Positions 54,518 to 63,960 of a stretch of 64,000 nt of DNA are shown piece after piece. The notes under the pieces are model-generated. The model was not told where the DNA came from. It ran no database searches and saw only the letters and a list, made by a program, of their open reading frames with translations. Numbering within the stretch: position 1 is the first letter of the stretch; each line of letters begins with the position of its first letter. The position numbers and the translations under genes are program-made. Origin of the DNA: Lucinisca nassula (Eukaryota; Mollusca; Bivalvia; Lucinida; Lucinidae); assembly GCA_963580285.1 (NCBI GenBank), contig CAUZLF010000231.1, positions 17,271-81,270 on the forward strand, given 5' to 3'.

Positions 54518-54896
54518 TACAGATTAACTTCGATGGCTCCAATTCCTTTGGGACCATGAAAATTTGTTCGAGACAGTGGTATAGTTAGAGCCACGGAGGG
54601 TTACTGTTAGTGCCATATATATATACCAGGAGGCATAATGGAGATAATTGTGGGATATCTTATTGTTGTTCTATATTATAAATGTATGTTGTGTGCACTC
54701 ATTAGAATCGCCTCATCGATGCGATTCTAATGAGTACACACAATATACATGCAAGATAAAAGAAGAAAATCACCCTAAATTATCCCTATATCATATTTGG
54801 AGGAATTCCCTGCGGACTCAAGAACGGATTCGATTTATCCATGGTAAACGAGCCATCGGGGTTCGAGCCTTTGGAGTTCTACTGTACATCAGTTAA
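54518..54896. repeat. MITE family G carrying the HP hairpin tip
   Basis: TACAGATTAACTTCGATGGC start and CTTTGGAGTTCTACTGTA end; tip GTGTGCACTCATTAGAATCG / CGATTCTAATGAGTACACAC. A 21-G run precedes it at 54438-54458. Confidence 0.75.
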
Positions 54897-55023
54897 TCCT
54901 TTCAGTCGTGAAAAACGCTATAGATATTTTTGTTGTTGCATCCATGTACCTCATTAAGAGCCAACCAATCAAGATATCATGTAAATGATTTTGACTAAAC
55001 ATCTTATTTACAATACTGGGTGT

Positions 55024-55560
55024 TTCCATCACGTGAACAAGTCCGTGAAATGAACACCCCCCCCCCCCCCCTAAACCCCACTCTATGTAGAGAAAACTGG
55101 GGTTTACGGGGGTGAACATTATTTTTCTTATTTCTGCTCCAAAACATAGGTTGTGGGTACTCGTCAGAACCGCCTCATTGAGGCGGTTCTAACGAGCACT
55201 CACAACCTATGTTTGCAGTATAAATAAGAAAAATATCCTGGATTTTCATCAGAAAAGTAGCCATTTTGGAGATATTAAAAAATGCACTATGTTGCACGGG
55301 AGTGTTTTCGTAATGCAACCTCGAATACGGAAGATTCTGCTTCTCGTCACTTTAACAAGTCCGGGTAATGAACACCCCTTTAAACCCCACTTTATACAGA
55401 CAAAAGTGGGGTTTACAGGGGTAAAGATTTACTCAAAACCATAGGCTGTGGGTACGCGTTAGAACCCCCTTAATGAGGCGGTTCTAACGAACACTCACAA
55501 TTTATGCTTGGGCTAAAAACAAAACAGTATTAAACATTTCATCTGAATAATACTTGTTCT
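55024..55560. repeat. HP2 (complete) followed by HP2 (partial)
   Basis: 55028-55314: CATCACGTGAACAAGTCCGT start, central hairpin 55129-55230, CACGGGAGTGTTTTCGTAAT end. 55340-55560: AACAAGTCCGGGTAATGAAC start, core TGTGGGTACGCGTTAGAACC, end lost. Confidence 0.75.
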
Positions 55561-55645
55561 ACGGATATGATGAACGCCTTTAAGGACACGGGTTTGTTAT
55601 AACAGTATTATCCCCATAAGATATGCAGCAAATTTCCCGAGGCCG

Positions 55646-55934
55646 GCCTCGGTAGCACATCTGACCGGTGATCAGGAGGACGCGGGTTCGATACCTGCCG
55701 GGGTCGGCAACATTCTTTCGTGGAGACTGATCATGAAATCTTTTCTACGGTCATTCTCTCCCTTCGGGTGATTCAAGAAGGGCAGTTGTCAGTTTCTGGC
55801 GAAAGAATGTGCACTGTACAGGTTATCACTTACGTATAAGCCTGCCCAGGAAAAGTGTGGATAAGTAAACTGACCGGCTCAAAAATGACCTTAGTAGTGT
55901 TGACTAGGACAGACTCAAATACAAACAAACAAGT
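55646..55934 (+). mobile_element. SINE family A
   Basis: GCCTCGGTAGCAC head with a short deletion in box A, box B GGGTTCGATACCTGCCGGGG, full body and CAAACAAACAAG tail. Confidence 0.8.
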
Positions 55935-56143
55935 AAATTTCCCCTTTTAAGCCCGGAATAAATCAAGACTAAGTTCAGTTTTTCAAAACATATTTAAAAA
56001 TTTCAATTTTCCTGTCCTTGTGATTTCTACAATTGGATCCTTCCGTTCATAAGTGGTCTTTAAGACCATTTTTGAACAGTGCCAAAGGTGGTCTTAATAT
56101 TGTATTTTTAATGTAGCTATACAACAGTATTTCTTTCTTACAG

Positions 56144-56253
56144 GATTTTGTCTGGAGTGCAGTGAACTGTTATGTGACACCTGTTGTACCGAACACAACA
56201 AGTTTAAGACCATTCGTCAACATACCATCCTCAGAGGTGATCAGATACCAAAG
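56144..56253 (+). CDS. TRIM-like protein, exon 3 of 4
   Basis: Residues 144-180. Completes B-box 1: GFCLECSELLCDTCCTEH with C146, C149, C154, C157 and H161, then H170 (RQHTIL). Acceptor TTTCTTACAG enters in phase 1; donor GTAATG leaves in phase 0. Skipping this exon would shift the frame. Confidence 0.8.
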
Positions 56254-56261
56254 GTAATGTT

Positions 56262-56459
56262 AACATAACCCATTTTGTACCGGAGACCCCAAAACGGGTA
56301 GTTGGCAAACAGTGCAGGCCCAGATCAGACGCCGCAGAACGCGGCGTCTGATCAGGGCCTACACTGTTTGCAAAATTTTCAGCCAATTTCCTAATAGTTT
56401 TTGAAATTGGCTTCTACTATATATAAGGTGGAAGATTCCATTTGGTACAAAAAGGATTA
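56262..56459. repeat. hairpin family E, best copy
   Basis: Ends AACCCATTTTGTACC and GGTACAAAAAGGATTAA. The hairpin at about 56306-56372 (CAGATCAGACGCCGC / GCGGCGTCTGATCAGG) has few mismatches. Confidence 0.75.
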
Positions 56460-56820
56460 AACTGCCAGTCATGATATTTGTAGATATCATTTTCAAATAT
56501 TTCTGACTTTTTATTTCAAAGAAAATAAGGCTTGACATCATGCAAGATCTTTTTTTCTTGCACACCAGACAAGGAAATCCGTGATTTTACCCTGGGATAG
56601 AAATTTATGTTCTGACCCTGGTGTTCCGACCCCATAACGAATATAATCGCGTGTTTGATAAATGCACTGGTTGATTACAACCTCATGCGCGGCGTCGTCA
56701 TGCGTGACGTCACTAAACATTCCTGTTGTGTCATCACAAAATGGCGGACGTCGGTAACCGAAGTGACAGCAGCATTAAAATTCGCAATGGAAATGGAAGG
56801 TATGCAAGAAAAAAGATCCA

Positions 56821-56950
56821 ATATGGGTGTGAGGGGTGGATAGAAAAATCCGTTCCTCGGGATCACTGTCCGGCATCACTCGGCAAGCCTCGTGATGCCG
56901 GACAGTGTCCCTCGGGACGGATATTTCCATCCACCCCTCACACCCATATA
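56821..56950. repeat. long hairpin in TRIM-like intron 3
   Basis: Arms of about 60 bp: ATATGGGTGTGAGGGGTGGA at the left, TCCACCCCTCACACCCATAT at the right, with CACTGTCCGGCATCAC near the tip. The loop is CTCGGCAAGCCTCG (56879-56892). Confidence 0.85.
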
Positions 56951-57539
56951 AGATTCTTATAGTATCTGAAAAAAAAATATTAATAAATAAAATGGTCATC
57001 AGTTTTTCTTTTCAGAGAAAATAAGGCTCGACATTACATGCTGAGTAGACGATTTACATGATTTACATGTAATGTCTGGCTTCACTTTCTTGAAAAATAA
57101 TTTAAAAAGTAAAATTGTCATCTGCTATGATTGTATGTAGCACTGTAAGGGTTAATGGGCGCTGCAAGTTTGTGAATGATACCTACGGTAAATTCGAGGA
57201 AATGGGAACGAATGCTCATTTAAAAGGAGGAAACTCTTAAAAGTGTTTGGTGCATATTTCAGTAAGGGTCTGCTCTAGAAAATTGGTTGCTCGCAAGAGT
57301 GGTTGTCTCCTTTTAGAGAAGTCCCCGTGCATAAACGCATTCAGTTCAGTCCTTTGACAGCCGTCAGTGGAACCTGATAACAGCTGATGACGCAACTATT
57401 CCTCTCCAAGTCGCGAAATCAGATGATGACTTATTTATCCTGACTGTTCGAACTCTATCTTATACTAATCCATTTTAGTTCGATTTCGATGAAACTTCAC
57501 GCTTATTTGAATCGCTCTCGAGCACTCATTCCGGATGTT

Positions 57540-57725
57540 ATCACGCGCACGCGAGAGAGGAAGTGACTTTTACACCACGGCCACCCATTTACACCTGGAT
57601 GGAGTTGGGCAGATGCATAAAGTGTCTTGCCCCAGGACACACCTCGCTTCCGGTGCCCGGATTCGACCACATAACCTGTCGATCAAAAGTCGAACGCGCT
57701 AACCACTGAGCTATCGAGGGTGATT
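57540..57725 (-). mobile_element. tRNA-derived SINE, another family
   Basis: Minus strand: CGATAGCTCAGTGGTTAGCG (box A-like), GGTCGAATCCGGGCACC (box B-like), then CCTGGGGCAAGACACTTTAT, CCCAACTCCATCCAGGTGTA. 57060-57539 before it shows nothing clear. Confidence 0.75.
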
Positions 57726-57774
57726 TAAACTCTATTGTGTCTTGTATAAATTTTTACTGATAAAAAGAGGATCT

Positions 57775-58195
57775 TATACGAATGGTCATTTTATATGTAG
57801 AGGATCTTACATTAGTGTTCATGTATTATTGAATTTATTAAACTCGTTGAAGAAAAGGGATAAAATACTCGGCTGCCGAGCATTTTATCCCTGTTCTTCA
57901 ACGAGTTTAATAAATTCCGAGCATTTGATCCCTGTTCGTCAACGAGTTTAATAAATTCAATAATACATGAGCACGAATGCAAGCTTCTATTTATCATATG
58001 ACATTTAGAATGCATTTTATTCACGATTGATTAACAAAAATGTCAATTTTCCACCATAAGTATACGCGACGTCGTACATGTAACGTTACGGGACGTATCT
58101 AGCTAATTTGCATATTTAATCCACTAGTGGTTTATCGAATTTATTACATGGCGTTATTACACTCTCAGACACGACGTCATATGATAAGAAATTTT
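57775..58195. repeat. palindromic MITE C with duplicated arm
   Basis: Hairpin arm AACGAGTTTAATAAATTC occurs twice on the right side (57899-57917 and 57942-57959), so the hairpin can fold in two registers. Tip here is ACTCGGCTGCCGAGCA. Confidence 0.7.
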
Positions 58196-58289
58196 TGAAA
58201 CGGACAATCAGTGAGTTTCATAGATTTCATGTGAAATGACCAGGCGTGTTAGTTCTGGAACCATGTGTTATTACACGTGTGATTATATG

Positions 58290-58400
58290 ATTTACACCTA
58301 ATATGTTCTAGAAAGAGTTATCCTTTGGAAGCAAGGAATACACCACAGAACTGGAAAATATGGAATATACATGTTTTCCGGGCCACACTAGCTAAGTTTG
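58290..58400 (-). mobile_element. ribozyme repeat fragment
   Basis: GAGTTATCCTTTGGAAGCAA to TTTTCCGGGCCACACTAGCT; ends inside the hammerhead, keeping only stem III and the 3' stem I strand. Confidence 0.6.
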
Positions 58401-58863
58401 CAACCCGTATTATACCCTGTAAACCAGCTGAACTTATCTAAATCGAAATAAATCTCCGTGGAGAAAGTTTGTTGTGGAGAAAGTTTGTTCGCTGTAGTGA
58501 CGGCTGGCACTTAAAGACTGCATTAATAATTTCGGCTTAAAGCACGAAAGAAACAGAAAACTTGATTTTTGCAGTGTAAAGATCAATTTTTATTTCACTC
58601 ATGAATATAATATCTTTGCCTTAAGAAGCCAAAAATTTGCATCTAAAGATGTCGTCTGTTGTCTCTTCTGACAAATGTTTTGCAAATATTTGTGTACAGG
58701 CAAACAGAGTGGATTCTGATCATAATGTATCGATAGGGGCGCTCTGATTTTAGTCCACACTGTTTGCAACAATGGCTTTCAAAGTAACCAGAAGAGAACA
58801 AAGCAGACGGCAACTATTAGTATTGGCGTCTTAAGGATTAAAATCTGCGTTCTCAATTTTCAG
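58401..58863 (+). other. end of TRIM-like intron 3
   Basis: Contains a weak family E tip near 58730-58770 and ends TTCTCAATTTTCAG, the acceptor of exon 4. Confidence 0.5.
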
Positions 58864-61191
58864 GATACAGGAGCTGTAGGAAAGCTTCCACTAATTATGG
58901 TTTGCATGGTTCACACCGACAAAGACCTCGAGTACTACTGCGCAGATCATGACGTCATGTGTTGCAGCGCATGCGTAAACATTGACCATAGAAGGTGTGA
59001 CAGAGTAATGTTCATTAAAGACATAACTGAGGAACCTACAGACAGAAAGATTGTCGCTGAAGCGGCGGTAGAGTTGCACGAAATACGGAAAAATTTTGAT
59101 GATATTACAAAAGATACAGGGGAAATACTTGAAAGTCTTGAAAAACAAAGGTACGAAATTCGTGAAAGACGAGATGCCTTAAGAAATCATATAATGAACG
59201 TATTGGATAAACTAGATACTTCTAGTGAGCTAGAGATGGAAACTATAATTCAAAAGGTCAGTCAAGATATGGGTCAAGATTCTGAGAGTTCTAAAGAAAT
59301 TCTTAACCAGATTGACGGTTCTATTCACATTTTAGACGCAGCTGCTGGACACGCAAACCCAAAGCAGCTGTTTGTGGCTGGTAAGCGAAGTGTAGCAGAC
59401 AGAAACAAATACCTAAATCTATTAAACAGATCAATGGGAACCGTGCAGAATATTCAATTAGAGTACAAACCTGATCAGACATTGGAAAGATTAGCAAAAT
59501 CTATGCAGATGTATGACGGCCGTTGCATCAGTTCCAGTAATGTCAGATATAATCAAAAGTCTCGTAACCTCCAGAATCCAATTCTCGAAAACATGATAAC
59601 ACCTCAGCAACAAGGTTATCAACCCAATTATCAATCAGTAAACTACAAAACGCAAACTGACTTTAATCGTCCCTTATCAGAGCGGGAGGCCAGGTTACAA
59701 AGATACCAGTCGCCACGATCAGACGGATTACCACCTTTGTCTCGAGAACAGCTGGTAACAGGTTCTGTACCGGACTTTAGTAGCTCTGGTTATCGTTTAT
59801 CCGAACCTACTGAATATGGGTCCGTTCGCCGTGCACCACAAATCGATAATCGCTTCGATAGGTTGAGTCTACAAGGCTTTCAGACATATAACACGAACGA
59901 TCCGCCGACACCACGATATGCCTTCTCTGATATCGATCGCCCGCTAATGAATCGAACAGCTACAATGACAATGGGTGTAAAAGGCAACCGGGATGAATTT
60001 GATCGCATATCTTTGCCTTTGATCGAAAATACTCGAGTGCCTAGATCGGAGCCAGGCTATCTCACCTACCGTAACAACCAGAGACAGGATTTCCCACCTC
60101 AGTCAGCGCGCACTGTAGGTACTAATTCTCTAATCAGCCCGGGATTGAGCCAGAGAGAGCCTACTAGAGCAGACCTGATTGCAACAGAGCGAGCAACAAT
60201 TGTTAATGCATCACGGGGTTCAATGCCGAGAGAGACTGAAAGAGCAACGTTAAATGCTATCCCACGAAGGCCTAACCCTATACCTTTGGCGGGTCATGAA
60301 TTTTCAAAAACACCTAAATCCGATATTCTCGCCCAGGCTTCCCCCATCAAAAGAAGGTCCGAATTAAAGGGAGATAAGCCACCATATTCGGAGAGAAGAG
60401 CCGTTCTTGCAGGTCAGTTCAACGTCAGATTACAATCGGACCAGTACGTATGCAGTTTGAAGGGCGCTGCTCTTTTACACGACGGAAGGATCGCTTTAGC
60501 TGATTATGACAACCATAATGTAAAATTGTTCGATGCAAAGCTGTATCGTGGTCAGAGTTTGAGCCTGTCGTCTGGGCCCTGGGATATCGTCGTGATCGGA
60601 GCCAAAGAGTTAGCTGTAAGTCTCCCATTTGAGAGCAAAATACAATTCATTGCCGTCAGTGAGAATATGAAAGCGACACGGGTCATTAAGATTGACATGG
60701 ACTGTTACGGCCTCATCTACCGTAATCAGGAGCTTCTTGTCGTCTGCAATGATTACCTCATCGGTCCCGCCATCCAGATTGTCAGCTTAACAGGACGCAT
60801 TAAGCACACGATAGACACCGACCGTGCCGGACAAAGGATCCTTCAAGACCCGTACTACATGACCGTAACTCCATCCGGTAAACTGATTTATGTCTCTGAC
60901 AAAGATCGTATCGTCTGTATGGATCGTCATGGCAACATCACTTCCATTTACAAAGAGCCGTCGCTACGTAACGCACGTGGAATAGATATAGACAGCGAAG
61001 GCAATCTTTACGTCTGTGGCTACATGTCTAACACCCTGCACCAGATAACAATGCATGGAATTGATTTCCGTTGCCTCCTGGGTAAGGACCAGATGCTGGA
61101 TCCCTGGTCCGTGACCTTTAATGAGAGTAATGGGACATTGCTGATAACCAGTGACAGTAGTGACATAATCAAAGTCTATACTCTAACATAA
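58864..61191 (+). CDS. TRIM-like protein, exon 4 of 4
   Basis: Residues 181-955, stop TAA at 61189. B-box 2: C194-x2-H197-x8-C206-x2-H209, C214-x2-C217, H222. Residues about 240-390 are a coiled coil (EKQRYEIRERRDALRNH). Residues about 390-695 are low-complexity, rich in Arg, Pro, Ser and Gln, probably disordered. Residues about 697-955 form an NHL-type beta-propeller with repeated strand motifs (GRIALADYDNHNVKLFD, GKLIYVSDKDRIVCMD, GNLYVCGYMSNTLHQI). The coiled coil would dimerise the protein and the propeller bind protein or RNA partners. Substrate unknown. Exon 4 alone keeps B-box 2 to propeller. No good AATAAA is seen in the first 400 bp downstream. Confidence 0.88.
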   Translation, partial: DTGAVGKLPLIMVCMVHTDKDLEYYCADHDVMCCSACVNIDHRRCDRVMFIKDITEEPTDRKIVAEAAVELHEIRKNFDDITKDTGEILESLEKQRYEIRERRDALRNHIMNVLDKLDTSSELEMETIIQKVSQDMGQDSESSKEILNQIDGSIHILDAAAGHANPKQLFVAGKRSVADRNKYLNLLNRSMGTVQNIQLEYKPDQTLERLAKSMQMYDGRCISSSNVRYNQKSRNLQNPILENMITPQQQGYQPNYQSVNYKTQTDFNRPLSEREARLQRYQSPRSDGLPPLSREQLVTGSVPDFSSSGYRLSEPTEYGSVRRAPQIDNRFDRLSLQGFQTYNTNDPPTPRYAFSDIDRPLMNRTATMTMGVKGNRDEFDRISLPLIENTRVPRSEPGYLTYRNNQRQDFPPQSARTVGTNSLISPGLSQREPTRADLIATERATIVNASRGSMPRETERATLNAIPRRPNPIPLAGHEFSKTPKSDILAQASPIKRRSELKGDKPPYSERRAVLAGQFNVRLQSDQYVCSLKGAALLHDGRIALADYDNHNVKLFDAKLYRGQSLSLSSGPWDIVVIGAKELAVSLPFESKIQFIAVSENMKATRVIKIDMDCYGLIYRNQELLVVCNDYLIGPAIQIVSLTGRIKHTIDTDRAGQRILQDPYYMTVTPSGKLIYVSDKDRIVCMDRHGNITSIYKEPSLRNARGIDIDSEGNLYVCGYMSNTLHQITMHGIDFRCLLGKDQMLDPWSVTFNESNGTLLITSDSSDIIKVYTLT

Positions 61192-61226
61192 ATGCCAGCT
61201 GACAAATCACACATTATATTAACCGA

Positions 61227-61353
61227 GCAGGCACATGACGTAATAGTGACGTCACATCAACGTCGGTAGGTCACGACGTTTATGCAACGTCAAATCTACG
61301 TCGGTGAAACCGACGTTGATTTGACGTTGCCATGGCGACGTGTGCCTGCTGGG
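61227..61353. repeat. GACGTCA-rich short MITE
   Basis: 127 bp: GCAGGCACATGACGTAATAG to ACGTGTGCCTGCTGGG; inner CTACGTCGGTGAAACCGACG. It lies 36 bp after the TRIM-like stop codon, so it is probably in the 3' UTR. Confidence 0.7.
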
Positions 61354-61574
61354 TAAACTCACTGTACACATCTAACTCCTATAGTAAAGAATTCCCTTTT
61401 AGGGAGCAATTCTTTCCCTCTACTGTGGACTCCTTGGCAGAGGGATTCAAATTACATGAATACGAATATAATGTACAAAAAGTTGTCTGTCTTGTATCAA
61501 GCTTTGGAAAGTATGACAGGTGCAGCTATTCTTCTTAAAACTATAGGTACTGCTTTGTACACAGTTTTATTTTA

Positions 61575-61808
61575 TTTATTTTTTTATTTTGGTTTTGGTT
61601 TTACGGCCCTTTCAAGATTATTTCACTCATATCGAGCCGACCGTTAATCAGAGGTGGGCGAAAACCGGAGTACCCGGAAGAAAACCACCTGACCTTCCGT
61701 TGCAGAACTTGGCGTCTCACATGTGACCCGAGCGAGGCTCGAACCACAGCGGTGAGAGACCTTATGATCAAGAGTCAGCGCTCTTAACCACTAGGTCACG
61801 GAGGCCCG
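61575..61808 (-). mobile_element. tRNA-derived SINE, family D, best copy
   Basis: Minus strand: GCCTCCGTGACCTAGTGGTT (box A-like), GGTTCGAGCCTCGC (box B-like), CACATGTGAGACGCCAAGTT, TCTGATTAACGGTCGGC, AGGGCCGTAAAACC. Confidence 0.75.
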
Positions 61809-61989
61809 TCTACACAGTTTTATATTTTTATTGTCTTCAGTAACCAAGTTTTCAGTCGTGTCCATCGACTTCGTTTCCTTAAGGCAAGGGAAGGCGACTT
61901 TATCTCTTTATGAAATATTTAAACAAGGTCGATAAAAAATCAACCGAGTATTATACACCCTTTACCATCTGCTTTGTTGTCTGCCCGTT

Positions 61990-62660
61990 ACTTTAAAATT
62001 AGTTCTGAACAGTTAAATCCTTTGGAAGCAAAGAAAACACGAAATAAACGAAAATAGCAGACTCGGTCTTATTGAGATTCTTCATGGCCAGCACTGTAAT
62101 GTGCAACACCGGCCACGCCCTCTAGTACCGGCTTAAGCAGAACTCTATTTTCAAAATGATCCTAAATTAAATCAATGATCCCAAAGCACCGGAAATTATC
62201 GTCTGCACTATAATGATGTACGGGGAGACTTTCTACTGCCGCCACACGACACAACACCAGCTGCCGAGAAGATAAATGGGTTCTGAATAGGCAGATCATT
62301 TGGAAGCAAAGAAAACACGAAATAAACGAAAATAGCAGACTCGGTCTTATTGAGATTCTTCATGGCCAGCACTGAAATGTGCAACACCTGCCTAGCACTC
62401 TAGCACCGGCTTTAGCAGAACTCTATTTTCAAAATGATCCTAAATGAACTCCGTGGTCCCAAAGGACCAGAAAATATCATCTGCACTATAATGATGTACG
62501 GGGAGACTTTCTACTGCCGCCACACAACACAACACCAGCTGCAGAGAAGATAAATGGGTTCTGAATAGGCAGATCGTTTGGAATCAAATCTAACACGAAA
62601 TAAACAAAAATAGAAGACTCGGCTTATTGAGTCTGTTCATGGCCAGTGCTGAAATGTGCA
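61990..62660 (+). mobile_element. ribozyme-repeat sister family, tandem
   Basis: Two full units and one partial, spaced about 284 bp (TTTGGAAGCAAAGAAAACAC at 62022 and 62300, worn at 62578). Each carries GCAGACTCGGTCTTATTGAG and TAGTACCGGCTTAAGCAGAA-like blocks where the hammerhead sits in the other families, and CGGGGAGACTTTCTACTGCC in the shared body. Confidence 0.75.
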
Positions 62661-62663
62661 ACA

Positions 62664-62834
62664 ATGATCAGGAATCGATACAATTAACCCACAGATCCCA
62701 TCAGAGACACCAAAGGGAAAGAAACACAAACATGAAACAACTAGACCCTAATGGAAACATCCATAGCGGAAAGCCAAAAGGACAGTTAGTTTCCCACAAA
62801 ATGGCCAATTGGCTATTCAAAACAAACTATATAT

Positions 62835-62866
<32 letters not shown>

Positions 62867-62870
62867 CTAA
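62664..62870 (-). mobile_element. RT-element 3' end and (TA)n
   Basis: CAATGATCAGGAATCGATAC, AACTAGACCCTAATGGAAAC and CACAAAATGGCCAATTGGC, ending in a TA repeat at 62827-62868. Confidence 0.65.
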
Positions 62871-63289
62871 GAAAGTTGCCAGATACGGGGTGTTTTTCTA
62901 TATAAAACCTTTTTTGTGGGGTGTGAAAAAATTGCGGGGTGTTCATACCACCCCGCATTTTCTCATGCCCTGCAGTGGATTCAGGGCATCGAGTTTACTT
63001 TCCCTAGGTTGTTGGCTAGCAACACGGTTTTGTAGCGATTATATATATATGGGGTTTCACGGTAGTCTCCCTTGTGTCGGTTAGCACAAGAGCGTATTTA
63101 ACTTCAAGATAAGAATATATATCACCTCGTAAACGTACCTGTAGTATATATAACACCCGACAACAAAACTCATTTAGCTGTGGGTGGTATCGATTTCTTG
63201 TTCTGACGGCCACATTGCGCAGCAAAAGATAACAGTTTGGAAAATGTTCTCCTTCGAAACGTAATTATGCAGTGCGTTTACAACTTTTG
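62871..63289. other. no recognised element
   Basis: A short hairpin TGCGGGGTG / CACCCCGCA lies near 62932-62960. Nothing else. Confidence 0.35.
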
Positions 63290-63430
63290 TGGTGGTTTTG
63301 GATTTTCGGCATTTTTATACTATTTGACTTGTTTGAGCTGATCATTAATTGGAGTTGGCCGCAAACCGGAGTATTGGAGAAAAAATACTTGCCAATCCGT
63401 TGCAGAACTTGTCATCCTACCTCAAAATAT
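63290..63430 (-). mobile_element. SINE family D fragment
   Basis: AACCGGAGTATTGGAG and CCGTTGCAGAACTTGTCATC match the body of the 61575 copy. Confidence 0.45.
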
Positions 63431-63489
63431 TACAGTGTCTCCGAAAAATGAAAACAAGAACAGGGAAATAGACCGTTACATCGATCATA

Positions 63490-63732
63490 ATTATTATTTG
63501 CTTTAGCCCCTTTTAGTACCCAATGGAATCTTCCTCCTTATATATGGCAGGAGTCCATTTCAAAATTTAGGGGTGACAGGTTGTGTTTTCTTCAAAAAAT
63601 ATTTTGAAAATGACTGAACTTTAAGCAAACTGCGGAGGCCCTGATCAGACGCCGCGTTCTGTGATGTCTGATCTGGGCCTGCACTGTTTGCCAGGATAAC
63701 CGTTTTGGGGTTTCTGGTACAAATGGGTTAAA
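63490..63732. repeat. hairpin family E
   Basis: Ends TTTAGTACCCAATGGAATCT and GGTACAAATGGGTTAAA; tip CTGATCAGACGCCGCGTTCT / GTGATGTCTGATCTGGGCC. Confidence 0.7.
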
Positions 63733-63779
63733 TTTTACTCAAAATAATTACACGTACCCTGCGTTTATTTCGATTTCAT

Positions 63780-63960
63780 ATCTGATTATTATCTTTCTTC
63801 AATTCTAAAACCACTTAAATCTTTATATGGCCTGTGAGTTTCCTTGTTTGTGCTCTGAAGCGTAGGTTTTGGGTACTAACTGAGGCGGTTCTAACGAGGA
63901 TACACATTTGAAATAAGGAAATGCATAATGAATCGTCTGAATAATCTAACAATGGTGGTT
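63780..63960. repeat. decayed hairpin element
   Basis: TAGGTTTTGGGTACTAACTG and GGCGGTTCTAACGAGGATAC are HP core arms with the tip shortened. Confidence 0.45.
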
